This document shows positions 1 to 13,420 of a stretch of DNA of 64,000 nucleotides, piece after piece. The DNA is from Prosapia bicincta (Eukaryota; Arthropoda; Insecta; Hemiptera; Cercopidae): positions 48,315,342-48,379,341 of the forward strand of contig JBAIZL010000003.1 of assembly GCA_036971475.1 (NCBI GenBank), written 5' to 3'. Within the stretch, counting starts at the first letter, position 1. Every line of letters starts with the position of its first letter. Below the pieces are notes generated by a model. It did not search any database. It saw nothing but the letters and a program-made list of their open reading frames with translations, and was not told the DNA's origin. Position numbers and translations under genes: made by a program.

Positions 1-3000
1 ACAAACATAGCATTTCTGCAATAGGGCGGTATTTATACTTCAACGGGCGTGACTGGAGCGATTTGGGCAGTGATAGTTGTGTTCCTGATATTATTTGGGT
101 TGTTATTTCATATCTAGGTCGTATATAATAGAAAAATCGAAAGTAGAACAACAATAGTCTGTTTATTTTAGATTATTTACTCTAAATTGAGGTCATTCAC
201 CCTAATGAACGATAAATAAAACGTATATTATCGGTTTTGGGCGGGATTTAGTCCTTATGGGTGGATGTAGGTGTGAGAAGGAGGTACAAACATAGCATTT
301 CTTTAATAGAGCGGTATTTATACTTCAACGGGCGTGGCTGGAGCGATTTGGGCAGTGATAGGTGTGTTCCTGATATTATTTGGGTTGTTATTTCATATCT
401 AGGTCGTATATAATAGAAAAATCGAAAGTAGAACAACAATAGTCTGTTTATTTTAGATTATTTACTCTAAATTGAGGTCATTCACCCTAATGAACGATAA
501 ATAAAACTTATATTATCAGTTTTGTGCGGGATTAAGTCCTTATGGGTGGATGTAGGGGTGAGAAGGAGGTACAAACATAGCATTTCTTCAATAGGGCGGT
601 ATTTATACTTCAACGGGCGTGACTGGAGCGATTTGGGCAGTGATAGGTGTGTTCCTGATATTATTTGGGTTGTTATTTCATATCTAGGTCGTATATAATA
701 GAAAAATCGAAAGTAGAACAACAATAGTCTGTTTATTTTAGATTATTTACTCTAAATTGAGGTCATTCACCCTAATGAACGATAAATAAAACGTATATTA
801 TCAGTTTTGGGGGGGATTTAGTCCTTATGGGTGGATGTAGGTGTGACAAGGAAGTACAAACATAGCATTTCTTCAATAGGGCGGTATTTATACTTCAACG
901 GGCGTGACTGGAGCGATTTGGGCAGTGATAGGTGTGTTCCTGATATTATTTGGGTTGTTATTTCATATCTAGGTCGTATATAATAGAAAAATCGAAAGTA
1001 GAACAACAATAGTCTGTTTATTTTAGATTATTTACCTTAAATTGAGGTCATTCACCTAAATGAACGATAAATAAAACGTATATTATCAGTTTTGGGCGGG
1101 ATTTAGTCCTTATGGGTGGATGTAGGTGTGACAAGGAAGTACAAACATAGCATTTCTTCAATAGGGCGGTATTTATACTTCAACGGGCGTGACTGGAGCG
1201 ATTTGGGCAGTGATAGGTGTGTTCCTGATATTATTTGGGTTGTTATTTCATATCTAGGTCGTATATAATAGAAAAATCGAAAGTAGAACAACAATAGTCT
1301 GTTTATTTTAGATTATTTACTCTAAATTGAGGTCATTCACCCTAATGAACGATAAATAAAACGTCTATATCAGTTTTGGGCAGGATTTAGTCCTTATGGG
1401 TGGATGTAGGTGTGAGAAGGAGGTACAAACATAGCATTTCTGCAATAGGGCGGTATTTATACTTCAACGGGCGTGACTGGAGCGATTTGGGCAGTGATAG
1501 GTGTGTTCCTGATATTATTTGGGTTGTTATTTCATATCTAGGTCGTATATAATAGAAAAATCGAAAGTAGAACAACAATAGTCTGTTTATTTTAGATTAT
1601 TTACTCTAAATTGAGGTCATTCACCCTAATGAACGATAAATAAAACGTCTATATCAGTTTTGGGCGGGATTTAGTCCTTATGGGTGGATGTAGGTGTGAC
1701 AAGGAAGTACAAACATAGCATTTCTTCAATAGGGCGGTATTTATACTTCAACGGGCGTGGCTGGAGCGATTTGGGCAGTGATAGGTGTGTTCCTGATATT
1801 ATTTGGGTTGTTATTTCATATCTAGGTCGTATATAATAGAAAAATCGAAAGTAGAACAACAATAGTCTGTTTATTTTAGATTATTTACTCTAAATTGAGG
1901 TCATTCACCCTAATGAACGATAAATAAAACGTATATTATCGGTTTTGGGCGGGATTTAGTCCTTATGGGTGGATGTAGGTGTGAGAAGGAGGTACAAACA
2001 TAGCATTTCTTTAATAGAGCGGTATTTATACTTCAACGGGCGTGGCTGGAGCGATTTGGGCAGTGATAGGTGTGTTCCTGATATTATTTGGGTTGTTATT
2101 TCATATCTAGGTCGTATATAATAGAAAAATCGAAAGTAGAACAACAATAGTCTGTTTATTTTAGATTATTTACTCTAAATTGAGGTCATTCACCCTAATG
2201 AACGATAAATAAAACGTCTATATCAGTTTTGGGCGGGATTTAGTCCTTATGGGTGGATGTAGGTGTGAGAAGGAGGTACAAACATAGCATTTCTGCAATA
2301 GGGCGGTATTTATACTTCAACGGGCGTGACTGGAGCGATTTGGGCAGTGATAGTTGTGTTCCTGATATTATTTGGGTTGTTATTTCATATCTAGGTCGTA
2401 TATAATAGAAAAATCGAAAGTAGAACAACAATAGTCTGTTTATTTTAGATTATTTACTCTAAATTGAGGTCATTCACCCTAATGAACGATAAATAAAACG
2501 TATATTATCGGTTTTGGGCGGGATTTAGTCCTTATGGGTGGATGTAGGTGTGAGAAGGAGGTACAAACATAGCATTTCTTTAATAGAGCGGTATTTATAC
2601 TTCAACGGGCGTGGCTGGAGCGATTTGGGCAGTGATAGGTGTGTTCCTGATATTATTTGGGTTGTTATTTCATATCTAGGTCGTATATAATAGAAAAATC
2701 GAAAGTAGAACAACAATAGTCTGTTTATTTTAGATTATTTACCTTAAATTGAGGTCATTCACCCTAATGAACGATAAATAAAACGTCTATATCAGTTTTG
2801 GGCGGGATTTAGTCCTTATGGGTGGATGTAGGTGTGACAAGGAAGTACAAACATAGCATTTCTTCAATAGGGCGGTATTTATACTTCAACGGGCGTGACT
2901 GGAGCGATTTGGGCAGTGATAGGTGTGTTCCTGATATTATTTGGGTTGTTATTTCATATCTAGGTCGTATATAATATTAAAATCGAAAGTAGAACAACAA

Positions 3001-4231
3001 TAGTCTGTTTATTTTAGATTATTTACTCTAAATTGAGGGCATTCACCCTAATGAACGATAAATAAAACGTCTATATCAGTTTTGGGCGGGATTTAGTCCT
3101 TATGGGTGGATGTAGGTGTGACAAGGAAGTACAAACATAACATTTCTTCAATAGGGCGGTATTTATACTTCAACGGGCGTGACTGGAGCGATTTGGGCAG
3201 TGATAGGTGTGTTCCTGATATTATTTGGGTTGTTATTTCATATCTAGGTCGTATATAATAGAAAAATCGAAAGTAGAACAACAATAGTCTGTTTATTTTA
3301 GATTATTTACTCTAAATTGAGGTCATTCACCCTAATGAACGATAAATAAAACGTATATTATCAGTTTTGGGCGGGATTTAGTCCTTATGGGTGGATGTAG
3401 GTGTGACAAGGAAGTACAAACATAGCATTTCTTCAATAGGGCGGTATTTATACTTCAACGGGCGTGACTGGAGCGATTTGGGCAGTGATAGGTGTGTTCC
3501 TGATATTATTTGGGATGTTATTTCATATCTAGGTCGTATATAATAGAAAAATCGAAAGTAGAACAACAATAGTCTGTTTATTTTAGATTATTTAATCTAA
3601 ATTGAGGTCATTCACCCTAATGAACGATAAATAAAACGTATATTATCAGTTTTGGGCGGGATTTAGTCCTTATGGGTGGATGTAGGTGTGACAAGGAGGT
3701 ACAAACATAGCATTTCTTCAATAGGGCGGTATTTATACTTCAACGGGCGTGACTGGAGCGATTTGGGCAGTGATTAGTGTGTTCCTGATATTATTTGGGT
3801 TGTTATTTCATATCTAGGTCGTATATAATAGAAAAATCGAAAGTAGAACAACAATAGTCTGTTTATTTTAGATTATTTACTCTAAATTGAGGTCATTCAC
3901 CCTAATGAACGATAAATAAAACGTCTATATCAGTTTTGGGCGGGATTTAGTCCTTATGGGTGGATGTAGGTGTGACAAGGAAGTACAAACATAGCATTTC
4001 TTCAATAGGGCGGTATTTATACTTCAACGGGCGTGGCTGGAGCGATTTGGGCAGTGATAGGTGTGTTCCTGATATTATTTACGTTGTTATTTCATATCTA
4101 GGTCGTATATAATAGAAAAATCGAAAGTAGAACAACAATAGTCTGTTTATTTTAGATTATTTACTCTAAATTGAGGTCATTCACCCTAATGAACGATAAA
4201 TAAAACGTATATTATCAGTTTTGGGCGGGAT

Positions 4232-7200
4232 TTAGTCCTTATGGGTGGATGTAGGTGTGACAAGGAAGTACAAACATAGCATTTCTTCAATAGGGCGGTA
4301 TTTATACTTCAACGGGCGTGGCTGGAGCGATTTGGGCAGTGATAGGTGTGTTCCTGATATTATTTGGGTTGTTATTTCATATCTAGGTCGTATATAATAG
4401 AAAAATCGAAAGTAGAACAACAATAGTCTGTTTATTTTAGATTATTTACTCTAAATTGAGGTCATTCACCCTAATGAACGATAAAAAAAACGTATATTAT
4501 CAGTTTTGGGCGGGATTTAGTCCTTATGGGTGGATGTAGGTGTGAGAAGGAGGTACAAACATAGCATTTCTTCAATAGGGCGGTATTTATACTTCAACGG
4601 GCGTGACTGGAGCGATTTGGGCAGTGATAGGTGTGTTCCTGATATTATTTGGGTTGTTATTTCATATCTAGGTCGTATATAATTGAAAAATCGAAAGTAG
4701 AACAACAATAGTCTGTTTATTTTAGATTATTTACTCTAAATTGAGGTCATTCACCCTAATGAACGATAAATAAAACGTATATTATCAGTTTTGGGCGGGA
4801 TTTAGTCCTTATGGGTGGATGTAGGTGTGAGAAGGAGGTACAAACATAGCATTCCTTCAATAGGGCGGTATTTATACTTCAACGGGCGTGACTGGAGCGA
4901 TTTGGGCAGTGATAGGTGTGTTCCTGATATTATTTGGGTTGTTATTTCATATCTAGGTCGTATATAATAGAAAAATCGAAAGTAGAACAACAATAGTCTG
5001 TTTATTTTAGATTATTTACTCTAAATTGAGGTCATTCGCCCTAATGAACGATAAATAAAACGTATATTATCGGTTTTGGGCAGGATTTAGTCCTTATGGG
5101 TGGATGTAGGTGTGAGAAGGAGGTACAAACATAGCATTTCTTTAATAGAGCGGTATTTATACTTCAACGGGCGTGGCTGGAGCGATTTGGGCAGTGATAG
5201 GTGTGTTCCTGATATTATTTGGGTTGTTATTTCATATCTAGGTCGTATATAATAGAAAAATCGAAAGTAGAACAACAATAGAATGTTTATTTTAGATTAT
5301 TTACTCTAAATTGAGGTCATTCACCCTAATGAACGATAAATAAAACGTCTATATCAGTTTTGGGCGGGATTTAGTCCTTATGGGTGGATGTAGGTGTGAG
5401 AAGGAGGTACAAACATAGCATTTCTTTAATAGAGCGGTATTTATACTTCAACGGGCGTGACTGGAGCGATTTGGGCAGTGATAGGTGTGTTCCTGATATT
5501 ATTTGGGTTGTTATTTCATATCTAGATCGTATATATTAGAAAAATCGAAAGTAGAACAACAATAGTCTGTTTATTTTAGATTATTTACTCTAAATTGAGG
5601 TGGTTCGCCATAATGAACGATAAATAAAACGTCTATATCAGTTTTGGGCGGGATTTAGTCCTTATGGGTGGATGTAGGTGTGAGAAGGAGGTACAAACAT
5701 AGCATTTCTTTAATAGAGCGGTATTTATACTTCAACGGGCGTGACTGGAGCGATTTGGGCAGTGATAGGTGTGTTCCTGATATTATTTGGGTTGTTATTT
5801 CATATCTAGATCGTATATATTAGAAAAATCGAAAGTAGAACAACAATAGTCTGTTTATTTTAGATTATTTACTCTAAATTGAGGTGGTTCACCCTAATGA
5901 ACGATAAATAAAACGTCTATATCAGTTTTGGGCGGGATTTAGTCCTTATGGGTGGATGTAGGTGTGAGAAGGAGGTACAAACATAGCATTTCTTTAATAG
6001 AGCGGTATTTATACTTCAACGGGCGTGACTGGAGCGATTTGGGCAGTGATAGGTGTGTTCCTGATATTATTTGGGTTGTTATTTCATATCTAGGTCGTAT
6101 ATAATAGAAAAATCGAAAGTAGAACAACAATAGTCTGTTTATTTTAGATTATTTACTCTAAATTGAGGTCATTCACCCTAATGAACGATAAATAAAACGT
6201 CTATATCAGTTTTGGGCGGGATTTAGTCCTTATGGGTGGATGTAGGTGTGAGAAGGAGGTACAAACATAGCATTTCTTCAATAGGGCGGTATTTATACTT
6301 CAACGGGCGTGGCTGGAGCGATTTGGGCAGTGATAGGTGTGTTCCTGATATTATTTGGGTTGTTATTTCATATCTAGGTCGTATATAATAGAAAAATCGA
6401 AAGTAGAACAACAATAGTCTGTTTATTTTAGATTATTTACTCTAAATTGAGGTCATTCACCCTAATGAACGATAAAAAAAACGTATATTATCAGTTTTGG
6501 GCGGGATTTAGTCCTTATGGGTGGATGTAGGTGTGAGAAGGAGGTACAAACATAGCATTTCTTCAATAGGGCGGTATTTATACTTCAACGGGCGTGACTG
6601 GAGCGATTTGGGCAGTGATAGGTGTGTTCCTGATATTATTTGGGTTGTTATTTCATATCTAGGTCGTATATAATAGAAAAATCGAAAGTAGAACAACAAT
6701 AGTCTGTTTATTTTAGATTATTTACTCTAAATTGAGGTCATTCACCCTAATGAACGATAAATAAAACGTATATTATCAGTTTTGGGCGGGATTTAGTCCT
6801 TATGGGTGGATGTAGGTGTGAGAAGGAGGTACAAACATAGCATTCCTTCAATAGGGCGGTATTTATACTTCAACGGGCGTGACTGGAGCGATTTGGGCAG
6901 TGATAGGTGTGTTCCTGATATTATTTGGGTTGTTATTTCATATCTAGGTCGTATATAATAGAAAAATCGAAAGTAGAACAACAATAGTCTGTTTATTTTA
7001 GATTATTTACTCTAAATTGAGGTCATTCACCCTAATGAACGATAAATAAAACGTATATTATCATTTTTTTGCAGGATTTAGTCCTTATGGGTGGATGTAT
7101 TTGTGAGAAGGAGGTACAAACATAGCATTTCTTTAATAGAGCGGTATTTATACTTCAACGGGCGTGGCTGGAGCGATTTGGGCAGTGATAGGTGTGTTCC

Positions 7201-7290
7201 TGATATTATTTGGGTTGTTATTTCATATCTAGGTCGTATATAATAGAAAAATCGAAAGTAGAACAACAATAGTCTGTTTATTTTAGATTA
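4232..7290. repeat. Satellite 1 seven-monomer block duplication
   Basis: A run of about four monomers from ~4232 to ~5300 reappears in the same order at ~6223 to ~7290, about 1991 bp (seven monomers) downstream. Shared private variants mark it: the A-rich CGATAAAAAAAACG at ~4482 and ~6473, and GCATTCCTTCAATAGG at ~4850 and ~6840, followed in both by a TTTAATAGAG monomer. The monomers between them include two near-identical copies with CTAGATCGTATATATTAG and GAGGTGGTTC at ~5590 and ~5880. This is a higher-order repeat of at most two copies here. Confidence 0.65.
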
Positions 7291-9429
7291 TTTACTCTAA
7301 ATTGAGGTCATTCACCCTAATGAACGATAAATAAAACGTATATTATCAGTTTTGGGCGGGATTTAGTCCTTATGGGTGGATGTAGGTGTGAGAAGGAGGT
7401 ACAAACATAGCATTTCTTTAATAGAGCGGTATTTATACTTCAACGGGCGTGGCTGGAGCGATTTGGGCAGTGATAGGTGTGTTCCTGATATTATTTGGGT
7501 TGTTATTTCATATCTAGGTCGTATATAATAGAAAAATCGAAAGTAGAACAACAATAGTCTGTTTATTTTAGATTATTTACTCTAAATTGAGGTCATTCAC
7601 CCTAATGAACGATAAATAAAACGTATATTATCAGTTTTGGGCGGGATTTAGTCCTTATGGGTGGATGTAGGTGTGAGAAGGAGGTACAAACATAGCATTT
7701 CTTTAATAGAGCGGTATTTATACTTCAACGGGCGTGACTGGAGCGATTTGGGCAGTGATAGGTGTGTTCCTGATATTATTTGGGTTGTTATTTCATATCT
7801 AGGTCGTATATAATAGAAAAATCGAAAGTAGAACAACAATAGTCTGTTTATTTTAGATTATTTACTCTAAATTGATGTCATTCACCCTAATGAACGATAC
7901 ATAAAACGTATATTATCAGTTTTGGGCGGGATTTAGTCCTTATGGGTGGATGTAGGTGTGAGAAGGAGGTACAAACATAGCATTTCTTCAATAGGGCGGT
8001 ATTTATACTTCAACGGGCGTGACTGCAGCGATTTGGGCAGTGATAGGTGTGTTCCTGATATTATTTGGGTTGTTATTTCATATCTAGGTCGTATATATTA
8101 GAAAAGTCGAAAGTATAACAACAATAGTCTGTTTATTTTAGATTATTTACTCTAAATTGAGGTCATTCACCCTAATGAACGATAAATAAAACGTATATTA
8201 TCAGTTTTGGGCGGGATTTAGTCCTTATGGGTGGATGTAGGTGTGAGAAGGAGGTACAAACATAGCATTTCTTTAATAGAGCGGTATTTATACTTCAACG
8301 GGCGTGGCTGGAGCGATTTGGGCAGTGATAGGTGTGTTCCTGATATTATTTGGGTTGTTATTTCATATCTAGGTCGTATATAATAGAAAAATCGAAAGTA
8401 GAACAACAATAGTCTGTTTATTTTAGATTATTTACTCTAAATTGAGGTCATTCACCCTAATGAACGATAAATAAAACGTATATTATCAGTTTTGGGCGGG
8501 ATTTAGTCCTTATGGGTGGATGTAGGTGTGAGAAGGAGGTACAAACATAGCATTTCTTTAATAGAGCGGTATTTATACTTCAACGGGCGTGGCTGGAGCG
8601 ATTTGGGCAGTGATAGGTGTGTTTCTGATATTATTTGGGTTGTTATTTCATATCTAGGTCGTATATAATAGAAAAATCGAAAGTAGAACAACAATAGTCT
8701 GTTTATTTTAGATTATTTACTCTAAATTGAGGTCATTCACCCTAATGAACGATAAATAAAACGTATATTATCAGTTTTGGGCGGGATTTAGTCCTAATGG
8801 GTGGATGTAGGTGTGAGAAGGAGGTACAAACATAGCATTTCTTTAATAGAGCGGTATTTATACTTCAACGGGCGTGGCTGGAGCGATTTGGGCAGTGATA
8901 GGTGTGTTCCTGATATTATTTGGGTTGTTATTTCATATCTAGGTCGTATATAATAGAAAAATCGAAAGTAGAACAACAATAGTCTGTTTATTTTAGATTA
9001 TTTACTCTAAATTGAGGTCATTCACCCTAATGAACGATAAATAAAACGTATATTATCAGTTTTGGGCGGGATTTAGTCCTTATGGGTGGATGTAGGTGTG
9101 AGAAGGAGGTACAAACATAGCATTTCTTTAATAGAGCGGTATTTATACTTCAACGGGCGTGGCTGGAGCGATTTGGGCAGTGATAGGTGTGTTCCTGATA
9201 TTATTTGGGTTGTTATTTCATATCTAGGTCGTATATAATAGAAAAATCGAAAGTAGAACAACAATAGTCTGTTTATTTTAGATTATTTACTCTAAATTGA
9301 GGTCATTCACCCTAATGAACGATAAATAAAACGTATATTATCAGTTTTGGGCGGGATTTAGTCCTTATGGGTGGATGTAGGTGTGAGAAGGAGGTACAAA
9401 CATAGCATTTCTTCAATAGGGCGGTATTT

Positions 9430-12400
9430 ATACTTCAACGGGCGTTCCTGCAGCGATTTGGGCAGTGATAGGTGTGTTCCTGATATTATTTGGGTTGGTA
9501 TTTCATATCTAGGTCGTATATATTAGAAAAGTCGAAAGTAGAACAACAATAGTCTGTTTATTTTAGATTATTTACTCTAAATTGAGGTCATTCACCCTAA
9601 TGAACGATAAATAAAACGTCTATATCGGTTTTGGGCGGGATTTAGTCCTTATGGGTGGATGTAGGTGTGAGAAGGAGGTACAAACATAGCATTTCTGCAA
9701 TAGGGCGGTATTTATACTTTAACGGGCGTGGCTGCAGCGATTTGGGCAGTGATAGGTGTGTTCCTGATATTATTTGGGTTGTTATTTCATATCTAGGTCG
9801 TATATAATAGAAAAATCGAAAGTAGAACAACAATAGTCTGTTTATTTTAGATTATTTACTCTAAATTGAGGTCATTCACCCTAATGAACGATAAATAAAA
9901 CGTATATTATCAGTTTTGGGCGGGATTTAGTCCTTATGGGTGGAGGTAGGTGTGAGAAGGAGGTACAAACATAGCATTTCTTTAATAGAGCGGTATTTAT
10001 ACTTCAACGGGCGTGGCTGGAGCGATTTGGGCAGTGATAGGTGTGTTCCTGATATTATTTGGGTTGTTATTTCATATCTAGGTCGTATATAATAGAAAAA
10101 TCGAAAGTAGAACAACAATAGTCTGTTTATTTTAGATTATTTACTCTAAATTGAGGTCATTCACCCTAATGAACGATAAATAAAACGTCTATAATCAGTT
10201 TTGGGCGGGATTTAGTCCTTATGGGTGGATGTAGGTGTGAGAAGGAGGTACAAACATAGCATTTCTTCAATAGGGCGGTATTTATACTTCAACGGGCGTG
10301 GCTGGAGCGATTTGGGCAGTGATAGGTGTGTTCCTGATATTATTTGGGTTGTTATTTCATATCTAGGTCGTATATAATAGAAAAATCGAAAGTAGAACAA
10401 CAATAGTCTGTTTATTTTAGATTATTTACTCTAAATTGAGGTCATTCACCCTAATGAACGATAAATAAAACGTCTATATCAGTTTTGGGCGGGATTTAGT
10501 CCTTATGGGTGGATGTAGGTGTGAGAAGGAGGTACAAACATAGCATTTCTGCAATAGGGCGGTATTTATACTTTAACGGGCGTGGCTGCAGCGATTTGGG
10601 CAGTGATAGGTGTGTTCCTGATATTATTTGGGTTGTTATTTCATATCTAGGTCGTATATAATAGAAAAATCGAAAGTAGAACAACAATAGTCTGTTTATT
10701 TTAGATTATTTACTCTAAATTGAGGTCATTCACCCTAATGAACGATAAATAAAACGTATATTATCAGTTTTGGGCGGAATTTAGTCCTTATGGGTGGAGG
10801 TAGGTGTGAGAAGGAGGTACAAACATAGCATTTCTTTAATAGAGCGGTATATATACTTCAACGGGCGTGGCTGGAGCGATTTGGGCAGTGATAGGTGTGT
10901 TCCTGATATTATTTGGGTTGTTATTTCATATCTAGGTCGTATATAATAGAAAAATCGAAAGTAGAACAACAATAGTCTGTTTATTTTAGATTATTTACTC
11001 TAAATTGAGGTCATTCACCCTAATGAACGATAAATAAAACGTATATTATCAGTTTTGGGCGGGATTTAGTCCTTATGGGTGGATGTAGGTGTGAGAAGGA
11101 GGTACAAACATAGCATTTCTTCAATAGGGCGGTATTTATACTTCAACGGGCGTGACTGCAGCGATTTGGGCAGTGATAGGTGTGTTCCTGATATTATTTG
11201 GGTTGTTATTTCATATCTAGGTCGTATATATTAGAAAAGTCGAAAGTAGAACAACAATAGTCTGTTTATTTTAGATTATTTACTCTAAATTGAGGTCATT
11301 CACCCTAATGAACGATAAATAAAACGTCTATATCAGTTTTGGGCGGGATTTAGTCCTTATGGGTGGATGTAGGTGTGAGAAGGAGGTACAAACATAGCAT
11401 TTCTGCAATAGGGCGGTATTTATACTTTAACGGGCGTGGCTGCAGCGATTTGGGCAGTGATAGGTGTGTTCCTGATATTATTTGGGTTGTTATTTCATAT
11501 CTAGGTCGTATATAATAGAAAAATCGAAAGTAGAACAACAATAGTCTGTTTATTTTAGATTATTTACTCTAAATTGAGGTCATTCACCCTAATGAACGAT
11601 AAATAAAACGTATATTATCAGTTTTGGGCGGGATTTAGTCCTTATGGGTGGATGTAGGTGTGAGAAGGAGGTACAAACATAGCATTTCTTTAATAGAGCG
11701 GTATTTATACTTCAACGGGAGTGACTGGAGCGATTTGGGCAGTGATAGGTGTGTTCCTGATATTATTTGGGTTGTTATTTCATATCTAGGTCGTATATAA
11801 TAGAAAAATCGAAAGTAGAACAACAATAGTCTGTTTATTTTAGATTATTTACTCTAAATTGAGGTCATTCACCCTAATGAACGATAAATAAAACGTATAT
11901 TATCAGTTTTGGGCGGGATTTAGTCCTTATGGGTGGATGTAGGTGTGAGAAGGAGGTACAAACATAGCATTTCTTTAATAGAGCGGTATTTATACTTCAA
12001 CGGGCGTGGCTGGAGCGATTTGGGCAGTGATAGGTGTGTTCCTGATATTATTTGGGTTGTTATTTCATATCTAGGTCGTATATAATAGAAAAATCGAAAG
12101 TAGAACAACAAGAGTCTGTTTATTTTAGATTATTTACTCTAAATTGAGGTCATTCACCCTAATGAACGATAAATAAAACGTCTATAATCAGTTTTGGGCG
12201 GGATTTAGTCCTTATGGGTGGATGTAGGTGTGAGAAGGAGGTACAAACATAGCATTTCTGCAATAGGGCGGTATTTATACTTTAACGGGCGTGGCTGCAG
12301 CGATTTGGGCAGTGATAGGTGTGTTCCTGATATTATTTGGGTTGTTATTTCATATCTAGGTCGTATATATTAGAAAAGTCGAAAGTAGAACAACAATAGT

Positions 12401-13420
12401 CTGTTTATTTTAGATTATTTACTCTAAATTGAGGTCATTCACCCTAATGAACGATAAATAAAACGTATATTATCAGTTTTGGGCGGGATTTAGTCCTTAT
12501 GGGTGGATGTAGGTGTGAGAAGGAGGTACAAACATAGCATTTCTTTAATAGAGCGGTATTTATACTTCAACGGGCGTGGCTGGAGCGATTTGGGCAGTGA
12601 TAGGTGTGTTCCTGATATTATTTGGGTTGTTATTTCATATCTAGGTCGTATATATTAGAAAAGTCGAAAGTAGAACAACAATAGTCTGTTTATTTTAGAT
12701 TATTTACTCTAAATTGAGGTCATTCACCCTAATGAACGATAAATAAAACGTATATTATCAGTTTTGGGCGGGATTTAGTCCTTATGGGTGGATGTAGGTG
12801 TGAGAAGGAGGTACAAACATAGCATTTCTTTAATAGAGCGGTATTTATACTTCAACGGGCGTGGCTGGAGCGATTTGGGCAGTGATAGGTGTGTTCCTGA
12901 TATTATTTGGGTTGTTATTTCATATCTAGGTCGTATATAATAGAAAAATCGAAAGTAGAACAACAAGAGTCTGTTTATTTTAGATTATTTACTCTAAATT
13001 GAGGTCATTCACCCTAATGAACGATAAATAAAACGTCTATAATCAGTTTTGGGCGGGATTTAGTCCTTATGGGTGGATGTAGGTGTGAGAAGGAGGTACA
13101 AACATAGCATTTCTGCAATAGGGCGGTATTTATACTTTAACGGGCGTGGCTGCAGCGATTTGGGCAGTGATAGGTGTGTTCCTGATATTATTTGGGTTGT
13201 TATTTCATATCTAGGTCGTATATATTAGAAAAGTCGAAAGTAGAACAACAATAGTCTGTTTATTTTAGATTATTTACTCTAAATTGAGGTCATTCACCCT
13301 AATGAACGATAAATAAAACGTATATTATCAGTTTTGGGCGGGATTTAGTCCTTATGGGTGGATGTAGGTGTGAGAAGGAGGTACAAACATAGCATTTCTT
13401 TAATAGAGCGGTATTTATAC
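9430..13420. repeat. Satellite 1 three-monomer higher-order repeat (~855 bp)
   Basis: The private variant CTTTAACGGGCGTGGCTGCAG appears at about 9716, 10570, 11424, 12280 and 13134, with spacings of 853-856 bp, which equals three monomers. A second marker, ACAACAAGAGTCTG, recurs at ~12105 and ~12962 with the same spacing. The marker continues farther right with irregular spacings (two, five and seven monomers), so the regular trimer is confined to this stretch. Confidence 0.7.
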
